From assembly GCA_004554705.1 (NCBI GenBank), contig SFKS01000007.1:1-64000 (forward strand): a stretch of DNA of 64,000 nucleotides, given 5' to 3'. A model generated the notes under the pieces. That model was not told the DNA's origin and did not search any database. It saw only the letters and a program-made list of their open reading frames with translations. Position 1 is the first letter of the stretch; each line of letters opens with the position of its first letter. Below are positions 48,201 to 57,123 of the stretch, in pieces. This DNA comes from Clostridiales bacterium. GTDB lineage: Bacteria; Bacillota; Clostridia; TANB77; CAG-508. The position numbers were made by a program, and so were the translations under genes.

Positions 48201-49199
48201 TTATTGTTGTAACCCTAAATGTTCATATGCTTTTGGCAATACTACTCTTCCTCTTGGGGTTCTTCCTATAAATCCTTTTTGCATTAAATATGGTTCGTAT
48301 ACATCTTCTATTGTTTCTACTTCTTCTCCTATTGTTGAGGCTAATGTTTCTATGCCTACTGGTCCTCCTGCATAGTTTTTTATAATAGATTCTAGTATTT
48401 TTCTGTCTATATTATCTAATCCCATATTATCTATTTCTAGTTTTTGTAGAGAAATATCTGCTATTTTTTTTGTAATATTTCCATCTCCTAAAACAGAAGC
48501 ATAATCTCTTACTCTTTTTAGTAATCTGTTTGCAATTCTTGGAGTTCCACGTGAGCGTTTAGCAATTTCCATACTACCTTCTTCATCAATTTTTATTTCT
48601 AAAATTTCTGCTGATCTTTTTACTATTGTCTTTAAATCATTGTCTGTGTATAATTCTAATCTATTTACTATTCCGAATCTATCTCTAAGAGGTGTTGTGA
48701 TTGAGCCTGCTCTAGTCGTTGCACCTACTAGTGTAAATTTAGGTAAATCTAGTCTTATTGATCTTGCACTTGGTCCTTTTCCTATAATTATGTCTAAATT
48801 ATAATCTTCAAGTGCTGGGTACAAAATTTCTTCTACACTTCGATTTAATCTATGTATTTCATCAATAAATAAAACATCATTTGGTGCTAAATTTGTAAGA
48901 AGAGCAGCTAAATCTCCTGGCTTTTCTATTGCTGGTCCTGAAGTTATTCTTATATTTGAATTCATCTCTGTTGCAATAATATTTGCTAATGTTGTTTTTC
49001 CAAGACCTGGTGGTCCATATAGTAATACGTGATCTAAAGGTTCTCCTCTTTTCTTAGCTGCTTCTATATATATTTTCATATTTTCTTTTACTTTGGTTTG
49101 CCCAATATATTCATTTAATGTTTTAGGTCTTAAAGAGCATTCTGATGTTTCTTCATCATTGTTTTGTAAGTTTGGAACTAATAAATTATCGTTCTCCAT
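48201..49199 (-). CDS. ruvB: Holliday junction branch-migration ATPase RuvB
   Basis: The motor of RuvABC in recombination. The 332 residues show the Walker [12 protein letters not shown] (about 61-71), Walker [10 protein letters not shown] (about 112-120), the sensor region GATTRAG and the C-terminal winged-helix [10 protein letters not shown]. No ruvA or ruvC is next to it. The ATG has GAGGAAAGG upstream. Confidence 0.97.
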   Translation of the reverse strand: MENDNLLVPNLQNNDEETSECSLRPKTLNEYIGQTKVKENMKIYIEAAKKRGEPLDHVLLYGPPGLGKTTLANIIATEMNSNIRITSGPAIEKPGDLAALLTNLAPNDVLFIDEIHRLNRSVEEILYPALEDYNLDIIIGKGPSARSIRLDLPKFTLVGATTRAGSITTPLRDRFGIVNRLELYTDNDLKTIVKRSAEILEIKIDEEGSMEIAKRSRGTPRIANRLLKRVRDYASVLGDGNITKKIADISLQKLEIDNMGLDNIDRKILESIIKNYAGGPVGIETLASTIGEEVETIEDVYEPYLMQKGFIGRTPRGRVVLPKAYEHLGLQQ

Positions 49200-49217
49200 C
49201 TAAGATTTTCCTTTCCT

Positions 49218-49595
49218 CTAGTCTTTTACAACGCTTATCCTAATTTCTGATACATTTTTATACTCATATTTTATGTTGAATTTGATTGTTTCACTTGCAT
49301 TAAGTATTTCTTCTCTTCTATATTCAGCTCCAAGAAATTTGCCTTGTTCGTTATAAAAATCAAATTTAATACATAAATTTTTAATCAATTTATCTGTATC
49401 ATTTGTTATATTTCCATTTATATATCCTTTGTTTTTAGCTACTTTGCTTTCAGTAACTTCAATTTTTGGGCTCTTAACTAAAATATCGTAATTTTTCATA
49501 TCTTTATAATAAGTTTTTGTTAAGAAATACACAAATATTTGAACTACCAAATATATAATTAGTAATAACAATGTGTATTTAAAGATTTTTTTCAT
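49218..49595 (-). CDS. Membrane-anchored FxLYD-like protein, second copy
   Basis: A 125-residue protein with an N-terminal membrane segment (about 5-25) and a beta-rich extracellular domain (GYINGNITNDTDKLIKNLCIKFDFYNEQG in outline). It has the same layout as the product at 15352-15837. The function is unknown. It ends about 18 bases upstream of ruvB. Confidence 0.65.
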   Translation of the reverse strand: MKKIFKYTLLLLIIYLVVQIFVYFLTKTYYKDMKNYDILVKSPKIEVTESKVAKNKGYINGNITNDTDKLIKNLCIKFDFYNEQGKFLGAEYRREEILNASETIKFNIKYEYKNVSEIRISVVKD

Positions 49596-49666
49596 ACTAC
49601 ATTCCTCATTTCTTTTATTATTTGTTCCAATTATACTATAACTTGCATAAATTGTAAATGCTATCT

Positions 49667-51026
49667 TTACCTTAATTTTAAATATTTCATTGCTTCATAT
49701 ATGTTCTTAACTCCTATTATAGTTGCTGTATATTTTCCTTTTAATTGTTTCTTATTACTTTCAGGTATTATGCATGTTTTGAATCCCAACTTCTCTGCTT
49801 CTTTTATTCTTTTCTCTATCATATTTACACTTCTTACTTCACCTGTTAATCCTACTTCTCCTATTGCTATTGTTTCTAAAGGTATACTAATATTTTTATA
49901 ACTTGAAGCTGAGGCTAGTATTATTCCTAAGTCTAATGCTGGTTCATTTATTTTTATTCCTCCAACAATATTTAGATATACGTCTTGATTTCCAAATGGC
50001 ATTCCTACTATTTTTTCTAGTACTGCTATTAATAAGGTTAGTCTATTGTAATCTATTCCATTTGCTGTTCTTCTTGGAAATCCGAATATAGTTTGAGAAG
50101 TTAAGGCTTGTAGCTCTACTAGAATTGGTCTTGTTCCCTCTATGCTTGCTACCACTATTGAGCCTGGCGGATTTTCTTCTCTTTCTCCTAATAATACTGA
50201 TGATGGATTTTGTATCTCGGTCATTCCCTTGTCCTGCATTTCAAACATTCCTATTTCATTTGTTGAGCCAAACCTATTTTTTACACCTCTTAGTATTCTA
50301 TATGAAAAGTATCTCTCTCCTTCTAAGTATAATACTGTATCTACCATATGTTCTAAAACTCTGGGTCCTGCTATATTTCCGGTCTTTTGTAACATGTCCT
50401 ATTATTATTGTGGTTATTTTTTGTTCTTTGCATGTTCTCATTATTTTTGATGTTATTTCTCTTACTTGACTTACACTTCCTGGACTTGAGCTTATTTCAT
50501 CTGAGTACATTGTTTGGATTGAATCTATTATAACTAGTTTTGGTTTTACTTTTATGATTGCATCTTCTATAAGCTCTATGTCTGTTTCTCCTAAAAATAA
50601 TATATTGTCATTACTGATTCCTAATCTGTCTGCTCTTATTTTTATTTGTTCTGCTGATTCTTCTCCTGAAATATATAGAACTTTTCCTTCACCTTCAACC
50701 TTATTACATATTTGCAAAATTAATGTGGACTTTCCTATTCCTGGTTCACCTCCTAGTAGTGTCAGTGAGCCTTTTACTAGTCCTCCCCCTAGAACTCTGT
50801 CTAGTTCTTCAAAGCCTGTTGAGGTTCTTTTTATGTCTTGCTTTTGTATTTTGTTTAAGATTGTTGGTTCAGCTTTTTCTTTTGTTGTTGATTTTCCTAC
50901 TACTTTATTTTGAGTCTTTTCTTCATAGCAAGTATTCCATTCATTGCAGGCTGGACATTTTCCAAACCATTTTGGTGATTCATTTCCACAATTACTACAT
51001 ACAAATATTGTTGATTGTTTTGGCAT
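49667..51026 (-). CDS. radA: DNA repair protein RadA, read through a CGG +1 site
   Basis: RadA is a RecA-like helicase for branch migration and repair. Read with one skipped base it has 452 residues, the normal length. The first frame gives the zinc finger (CSNCGNESPKWFGKCPAC), Walker A GGEPGIGKST and IIIGHVTK, then reaches CGG (codon 216). Skipping C gives VTKDGNIAGPRVLEHMVD, and the frame continues through the Lon-like C-terminal domain (KPNEPA and GEVGLTGE region). Unshifted, it would stop after about 27 codons. AAAAGGAGAAAT precedes the ATG. Confidence 0.88.
50379..50381 (-). other. CGG +1 recoding site in radA
   Basis: Coding strand reads ACA AAA GAC CGG AAA TAT. Dropping the C gives GAC GGA AAT ATA GCA, restoring the conserved VTKxGxIAGPR motif, with Gly216. 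Confidence 0.88.
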
Positions 51027-51046
51027 TAATTTCTCCTTTTTTTAAA

Positions 51047-51098
51047 AAATCGAACCCTCCGAAGCACTTTGTAGGTGTCTTTGGCAAGTGTTCGATTT
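51047..51098 (-). terminator. Large stem-loop between ftsH and radA
   Basis: A 9-bp outer stem (AAATCGAAC with GTTCGATTT) encloses about 34 bases with smaller inner pairing. On the minus strand it is followed by TTTTTT, so it can act as terminator or attenuator between ftsH and radA. Confidence 0.6.
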
Positions 51099-51112
51099 AG
51101 TGGGCTTTAATT

Positions 51113-52900
51113 TTATCTATTAAATATTTTTTGAAATTCCTCTGCTGTTATTGTTTCTTTTTCTAGTAACTTTTGAGCTACAGCGTGTAGTTTGTCCATA
51201 TGTTCTAAAATTAGCTCTTGTGCTTTTTTGTATGCTGTATCTATTAGTTCTTTTACCTCTACTCCTATTATATCTTCTATGTTGTTTCCAAATGCTTGCA
51301 ATTCATATTGTTCTTTTGATTCTAGGTTTATTGGTCCTACTCTGTCGCTCATTCCATATTTTCTTACCATATCTTTTGCAAGTTCAGTTGCTACTTCTAT
51401 ATCATTACTTGCTCCTGTTGAGATATCGTTCAGTGCTATTTGTTCTGCGGCTCTACCTCCAAGCAGTGCTACGAGTTTTTCTTCCATTTCTGTTTTTGAA
51501 ATGTAGTATTTGTCTTCGTTTGTTTTATACATTGTGTATCCTCCTGCTAGTCCTCTTGGTATTATTGATACTTCTTTTACGTCTTGTTGTGTTTCTAAAT
51601 ATTTACTTACTATTGCATGTCCTGCTTCGTGATATGCTGTTAGTTTCTTATCTTTTTCTGATATTACTCTGCTATTTTTTTGTAGTCCAACTGTTACCTT
51701 TTTTACAGCTTCTTCTAAGTCATCCATTACTATTTTTTCGTGTTGTCTTGTAGTTGCAATTATTGCTGCTTCATTTAATACATTTGCAAGTTCTGCTCCT
51801 GTAAAGCCTGCTGTATCTGTTGCAATATCTTTTAAATCTATGTCTTCTCCTAAAGGCTTATTTGCAGAATGAATTTTTAGTATTTCTTCTCTTCCTTTTG
51901 CATCTGGTACTGCTATTGTTATCTGTCTATCAAATCTTCCTGGTCTTAATAATGCTTTGTCTAGCATTTCTGGTCTGTTTGTTGCAGCTAACACTATAAC
52001 TGTTTGATCACTATCAAATCCATCCATTTCTACCAATAATTGATTTAAGGTTTGATTGTTTTCAGATTCTGCCCCACTTCCACCAGTTCTTCTTGCTCCT
52101 ATTGCATCTATCTCATCTATAAATACTATACATGGAGATACTTTTTTTGCTTTTTCAAATAATTTTCTAACCCTTGATGCACCTAGTCCTGCAAACATTT
52201 CTATGAATTCCGAACCACTCATTGATATAAATGGTACTTTTGCTTCTCCTGCAATTGCTTTTGCAATCAAAGTTTTACCTGTTCCTGGTTTTCCATAGAG
52301 TAAAATACCTCTTGGAATTTTTGCTCCCATTTCTTGAAATTTTTTAGGTTCTTTTAGGAAATTAACTATTTCTAGTAATTCATTTTTTTCTTCATCTAAA
52401 CCTGCAACATCTTTAAAAGTTATATTCGTTTTTTCACTCTCTGCATCATATAGCTTTCCTTTATCTCCTAACCCTTGCATTTTGAAAAGTACAACAAATA
52501 AAGCTACTATCATTATTGTTGGTAATAAGCTTAATAATGTATCAGATATTCTAAGTATTATGCTAGTTTTCTTTTGTTTTAAATCTATTAGATTTCCTTC
52601 TTGTACTTTTTCCTGTACTAGTTCTATAAATGCTTGTGTACTAGGTACAATTGCATTTTTTTCTTCTTCCTCATTTTTTAGTTTTACTTTTATTGCTGTA
52701 CTACCTACTGTCATTTCTATTTTTTCTACTGCATTTTCATTAATCTTAGTTATTAACTCTGTGTATGAAATTTCTTTGCTATTTTCTTTATTATTATTTC
52801 TGTTTATTAATGAAAATCCTATTATTACTGCTATGACTATTATAATTATAGAAAATATAGTATAGTATATTTTATCTTTATTATTATTTTTGTCTTTCAT
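51113..52900 (-). CDS. ftsH: ATP-dependent zinc metalloprotease FtsH
   Basis: A membrane AAA protease that degrades unstable membrane and regulatory proteins. The 595 residues have two N-terminal membrane segments (about 10-28 and 115-135). Walker A GKPGTGKTLIAKA (about 202), Walker B CIVFIDEIDAIG and the zinc-binding HEAGH (about 415-425) follow. Its ATG overlaps the TAA of alr only when alr is read with the skipped base (TAATG), which supports coupled translation. Confidence 0.97.
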   Translation of the reverse strand: MKDKNNNKDKIYYTIFSIIIIVIAVIIGFSLINRNNNKENSKEISYTELITKINENAVEKIEMTVGSTAIKVKLKNEEEEKNAIVPSTQAFIELVQEKVQEGNLIDLKQKKTSIILRISDTLLSLLPTIMIVALFVVLFKMQGLGDKGKLYDAESEKTNITFKDVAGLDEEKNELLEIVNFLKEPKKFQEMGAKIPRGILLYGKPGTGKTLIAKAIAGEAKVPFISMSGSEFIEMFAGLGASRVRKLFEKAKKVSPCIVFIDEIDAIGARRTGGSGAESENNQTLNQLLVEMDGFDSDQTVIVLAATNRPEMLDKALLRPGRFDRQITIAVPDAKGREEILKIHSANKPLGEDIDLKDIATDTAGFTGAELANVLNEAAIIATTRQHEKIVMDDLEEAVKKVTVGLQKNSRVISEKDKKLTAYHEAGHAIVSKYLETQQDVKEVSIIPRGLAGGYTMYKTNEDKYYISKTEMEEKLVALLGGRAAEQIALNDISTGASNDIEVATELAKDMVRKYGMSDRVGPINLESKEQYELQAFGNNIEDIIGVEVKELIDTAYKKAQELILEHMDKLHAVAQKLLEKETITAEEFQKIFNR

Positions 52901-54013
52901 TATTTGTACTCCCTTCTGATTTCTTTAGATATATATATTGGATTTACTTCTAAAGTAGCAATATCTCCTGTTTTTATATTCGTGTCCGTTATATCTGCTA
53001 TTGTATGATACATACCGTATTGTACCTATTATATTATATCTTTTATTATTTATTTCCACTGTTAATTTACGTTTTTTAAAAATACTTTTTATCTCTCTAA
53101 ATGCTCTTCTTAGTTTATCTATTAATCTAAACATGTCCGTATTTTGAATTATATGATATCCTTCAAAATATCCTATTGGAATTACTGCAATCTTAGTTTC
53201 TTTCTTGGTTTTGTAACTATTTAAATAACTTATGTTAAATTTAGGTGGAACTACTTTCACTTCTGCTATACTTATTTCCAGTTGTCCTATTTTTTTTAAC
53301 CCTATATTGTTTTCAGAGCATACTCTCCCAGTAAATATTGAGCCTAATCTTGCTGAGTTTAAATGCATTTCTGGATAATTTAAAATCGCTGGTGAACTGC
53401 AGATATGTTTTAAATTGATTTTAATATCATTTTCTTCAAGCATTGCAAGGATCTTCTCAAATCTTTTGAATTGTTTTAATGTGTGCTTATTATTTTTGCA
53501 ATATGAATCAGAAAAGTGTGAAAATATTCCTTCTGTTTTAATATTTTTATCTAAAGTTTTTAGAGCTTGTAGTATTTCTTCATGATTCTTATATACAAAT
53601 CCATATCTTCCAAAACCAGTATCTATTTTTATATGTGTTCTTATATTATATCCTTTTGTAGCAAGTTCATTTACGAGTTTAACACTTTCTTTTGAATCTA
53701 TTGTTATTATTATGTTGTTTTTTATTGCTTCTTCAAGGTCTTTCTTATCATATATTGGGGAAAGCATTAGTATGTTTTTACACATTTTCTCTTTGCTAAG
53801 CATTAATGCCTCTTCTATTGTTGCTACTGCTAAATATTCAATACCATTTTCTACTAATATTTGAGAATACTGTTTGAGTCCTAGTCCATAGCCATTACCT
53901 TTAACAACAGCTATTATTTTGTAATCATCATTTTGTGAAATTTCTCTTACATATGTTTTTACTCTTTTTATGTTATGTTCCAAGTCATTCCTATTTATGA
54001 TTAATTGCTTCAA
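52900..54013 (-). CDS. alr: Alanine racemase, read through a CGG +1 site
   Basis: A PLP-dependent racemase making D-alanine for peptidoglycan. Read with one skipped base it has 370 residues, the family length. It starts at TTG 54013 (GAGGAAAAG upstream), with PLP-lysine in AVVKGNGYGLG (about 36-46), HIKIDTGFGRYG and CSSPAIL. CGG is codon 333. The unshifted frame adds about 30 unrelated residues. Skipping C gives IGTIGMYHTIADITDTN and ends in a TAA that overlaps the ftsH ATG. The C-terminal catalytic loop would be lost without the shift. Confidence 0.87.
53015..53017 (-). other. CGG +1 recoding site in alr
   Basis: Coding strand reads GGT ACA ATA CGG TAT GTA. Dropping the C gives ATA GGT ATG TAT CAT, restoring the C-terminal racemase segment, with Gly333. 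Confidence 0.87.
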
Positions 54014-55077
54014 TTTCTTTTCCTCTTTCTTTCAATCTATTTTTAATCCCTGCAAATCTTTTGTATAGTTTTTCTGTTATTTTATATATCTTATATGTTA
54101 ATGGTCTATAATTTATATATAACTCTCCTATAAATTCTGTAAATTCTGCATTGAAGCCTTTTTTAAATCTATATAATCCATATTGTGGATGTTTTTCATC
54201 AACTATTCCCACAACACCTCTGAAATCATACATATCTTTTTTATTTTCTATCGCATATTTTATCATTTCCCATTGTAATAAATAATTTGGCATCAAGTTT
54301 CTATGTTCATTACTACTTGCTCCATATAAATACCAAATTTTATTTCCATAAATTATATCTATAATTCCTGATATTGGCTTATCTTCGTAATATGCCATCA
54401 TTAATTTCATATGATTTGGTTCTAATATATCATACATTTTTTCGAAATACTCTAATGGTCTTATCATAAAGTCATCTCTTTTTCCTGTTATTTCCATTAT
54501 TTTGTGAAAGTCTTTCAAATCTTCTTTCTTTCCTTCTTTTATTACAACACCTTTTTTGGTGGCTAATCTTATGTTATATCTAGTTTTTTGATGGAAATCC
54601 GAAAAAATTTCTTCTTCAGTTTTGTCTTTTATATTTAGCCTAAATACATATCTTGGTTGTATTCCATCTCCGAAATCTTTTCCATCATCTTTTATTCTAA
54701 AACCTAATTTTTCAACTATTTTTCTGAATTCTTTATCATCACTTTTTATATCTGGTTCCCATTTTAATGTAAAGGCTTTGTATTTTGTTGCGAGCTCTTT
54801 CAATCCTTCTGTTAAATCTTTCAATATTTCTTCGTTATGTGTGTCACAAATAGGTCCTCTTGAAACATACATAAAATGGCCGAAAAATTGGTATTTTCCT
54901 AATAAGTACGCTTATAGCTCCTACAATTTTGCCATCTTTATCTTTTGATAATATAATCTCATTCTTCCAAGCTTGTTTTACTCTTCCCCATTCTAAAGAT
55001 TGTTGAAAATTACATCTTTCATTACTTTCTAAAAACTCTGTATATGCTTTTTTATCATTTTCAGTTAAAATTTGCAT
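53991..55077 (-). CDS. FemAB-like peptidoglycan bridge aminoacyltransferase, read through a CGG +1 site
   Basis: A FemX/FemAB-type enzyme that adds amino acids to the peptidoglycan precursor. Read with one skipped base it has 361 residues, the family length. The first frame gives NERCNFQQSLEWGRVK and IRKIPIF, then CGG (codon 66). Skipping C gives FGHFMYVSRGPICDTHN, the FemAB substrate region, and continues through MIRPLEYFEKMYDILEPNHMK, AYYEDKPISG and the YDFRGVVG motif. It overlaps the alr start by 23 bases. AAGAAAGGAC precedes the ATG. Confidence 0.85.
54880..54882 (-). other. CGG +1 recoding site in the femX-like gene
   Basis: Coding strand reads CCA ATT TTT CGG CCA TTT. Dropping the C gives TTT GGC CAT TTT ATG, restoring the SRGP segment downstream, with Gly66. 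Confidence 0.85.
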
Positions 55078-55150
55078 TAGTTTGTCCTTTCTTCGAAGTA
55101 TGGACGAGCAATGCTCACCCCTACACCAATTTTTTATTATTAATTGTTAA

Positions 55151-55633
55151 TTATAGCGAAAGCTGTACATTGCGTCCAGTTGGTATGTATTGCCTATATT
55201 TAACATGCCCCATATCTAGCATCTTTTTAGATGCTTTTATACTTTCTGTATCTGCATATTTGTCGGATTTATATATTACTTCTTTTATTCCTGATTGTAT
55301 TATCGCCTTTGCACATTCATTGCAAGGAAAAAGTGCTACATAAATTTTGCTGTTTTTTAAGGTTGTTCCTGTATAATTTAGTATGGCATTTAATTCTCCA
55401 TGGCATACATAAGGATATTTCGTTTCTGCATATTCTCCTTCTCTTTCCCACGATATTGCATCATCTGAACATCCTATAGGGAATCCATTATATCCAATTG
55501 ATAATATTTTATTATCTTCACTTACAATGCATGCACCAACCTGGGAATTTGGATCTTTGCTTCTTTCTCCAGAAAGAAGTGCAACCCCCATAAAATATTC
55601 ATCCCAGCCTATATAATCTTTTCTTTTTGGCAT
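55151..55633 (-). CDS. dCMP deaminase
   Basis: Deaminates dCMP to dUMP for thymidylate synthesis. The 160 residues show the zinc-binding CHGELNAIL (about 70) and the cysteines of FPCNECAKAI (about 100), the cytidine/dCMP deaminase signature. It resembles the ComEB-type enzyme. I chose the ATG at 55633, since GGAGGGG lies just upstream. It may feed ThyX (22085). It sits in a cluster with cysS. Confidence 0.9.
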   Translation of the reverse strand: MPKRKDYIGWDEYFMGVALLSGERSKDPNSQVGACIVSEDNKILSIGYNGFPIGCSDDAISWEREGEYAETKYPYVCHGELNAILNYTGTTLKNSKIYVALFPCNECAKAIIQSGIKEVIYKSDKYADTESIKASKKMLDMGHVKYRQYIPTGRNVQLSL

Positions 55634-55656
55634 ATTCCCCTCCAATTACTTATTAT

Positions 55657-57045
55657 TTATATTTTTTCAACTGTTACTCCATCTTTGCTGTCTTTTACTG
55701 TATATCCCAATTCTTTTATTTTGTCTCTTAATTTATCTGATAGTACCCAGTTTTTTTCTTGTCTTGCTGTTTTTCTTTGTTCTATTAGTTTTAATACATC
55801 TTCAGGTATTTTTTCTTGTTTTGTTTCTAATGGTTCTTCTATTTTTATACCTAGTACTTTATCAAAGTCTAATAATAGGTCTGCTAGTTTTTTTGATTTT
55901 ACTGGATTTTTTACAATATCCCAAACCACACTCATTGCTACTGGCATATTTAAGTCGTCGTTTATTGCTTCTAAAAATTTGTTTTTGTATTCTTGTACAA
56001 TGTTGTCTTCTATTTTTTCTGTTCCTAATTTATGTCTCTCATATCCTTCTTTTAATTTAATTAGTGAATTTTGAGCATTTGTTAATCCTTCCCATGTGAA
56101 GTTTAACTTGTTTCTATAATGTGATGTGAAACATAGCATTTTGTAGCTAAGTGCATCATATCCTTTATCTATTAAATTTTGTACTAAATAAGTGTTTCCT
56201 AAGCTTTTAGACATTTTTCCACCATCTATAAGCAAGAAATCACAATGCATCCAGAATTTTGCTGGTATTTTCCCTGTGCAGCCTTTACTTTGTGCTATTT
56301 CATTTTCATGATGTGTTGGTACTAAGTCTATACCGCCTGTATGAATATCAAATACCTCTCCTAAGTATTTGTTGCTCATTGCTGAACATTCTATATGCCA
56401 CCCTGGATAAGACAATCCCCATGGACTTTCCCATTTCATTATATGGTTCTCTGGTGCTTTTATCCAAAGTGCAAAATCGTATGGATTTCTTTTTTCTTCA
56501 TCTATTTCAACTCTTGCACCCGCTTTTTGATTACGTAAGTCTATTCCAGATAAAATTCCATATTTGTCTAATTTTGAAACGTCAAAATATATTGCGGTTG
56601 AAGTTTCATATGCATATCCATTATCTAATAATTTTTGAACATAGTTCATCATTTCTTGAATATGCTCTGTCGCTTTGCATATTATTTCTGGTCTATCTAT
56701 ATTTAATCTGTCAAAGTCTTTTAAAAATTCTGCTGTGTAATATTTTGCAATCTCTAATGGTTCTTTTTTTTCCTCTCTTGCTGCTTTTAACATTTTGTCT
56801 TCTCCTTCATCTCCATCAGATACTAAATGTCCAACATCTGTTATATTCATTACATGCTTTAGTTTATATCCATTATATTTTAATACTCTTCTTAATGTGT
56901 CCATAAATATGAAGGATTTCATATTTCCAATACTTGCATCTTTATATACTGTGGGTCCACAAGTATATATTCTAACAGTGTTTCCTTCTAATGGTTTAAA
57001 TTCGTCTTTTGTTTTGGTTAGTGTATTATAGAATCTTATACTCAA
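55657..57045 (-). CDS. cysS: Cysteine--tRNA ligase
   Basis: A class I synthetase charging tRNA-Cys. The 462 residues start at TTG 57045 (AGGAGGAAAA upstream). They have the zinc-binding Cys in TCGPTVYKDA (about 29), WHIECSAMSNKYLG (about 217) and the KMSKSLGN signature (about 280). The HIGH-like motif has the form of SIGN (HIGH replaced by DASIGN), as in CysRS. It is upstream of the deaminase gene. Confidence 0.96.
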   Translation of the reverse strand: MSIRFYNTLTKTKDEFKPLEGNTVRIYTCGPTVYKDASIGNMKSFIFMDTLRRVLKYNGYKLKHVMNITDVGHLVSDGDEGEDKMLKAAREEKKEPLEIAKYYTAEFLKDFDRLNIDRPEIICKATEHIQEMMNYVQKLLDNGYAYETSTAIYFDVSKLDKYGILSGIDLRNQKAGARVEIDEEKRNPYDFALWIKAPENHIMKWESPWGLSYPGWHIECSAMSNKYLGEVFDIHTGGIDLVPTHHENEIAQSKGCTGKIPAKFWMHCDFLLIDGGKMSKSLGNTYLVQNLIDKGYDALSYKMLCFTSHYRNKLNFTWEGLTNAQNSLIKLKEGYERHKLGTEKIEDNIVQEYKNKFLEAINDDLNMPVAMSVVWDIVKNPVKSKKLADLLLDFDKVLGIKIEEPLETKQEKIPEDVLKLIEQRKTARQEKNWVLSDKLRDKIKELGYTVKDSKDGVTVEKI

Positions 57046-57100
57046 AAATTTTCCTCCTCTACAATAAGTGATTATTATTGTTGCATAAAACTACTAAATT

Positions 57101-57119
57101 GGCAGATTAAAAATCTGCC
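57101..57119 (-). terminator. Weak terminator candidate after the PBP gene
   Basis: An 8-bp perfect stem (GGCAGATT with AATCTGCC) with a three-base loop is followed leftward by AATTTAG, a poor T tract. Confidence 0.45.
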
Positions 57120-57123
57120 TAAT

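Noticed and set aside
51151..51753. A 200-codon frame antisense to ftsH
   Set aside because: It is leucine-rich shadow coding opposite a well-conserved gene, with no ribosome binding site.
56259..56906. A 215-codon frame antisense to cysS
   Set aside because: Shadow of a conserved gene, with unusual composition and no start signal.
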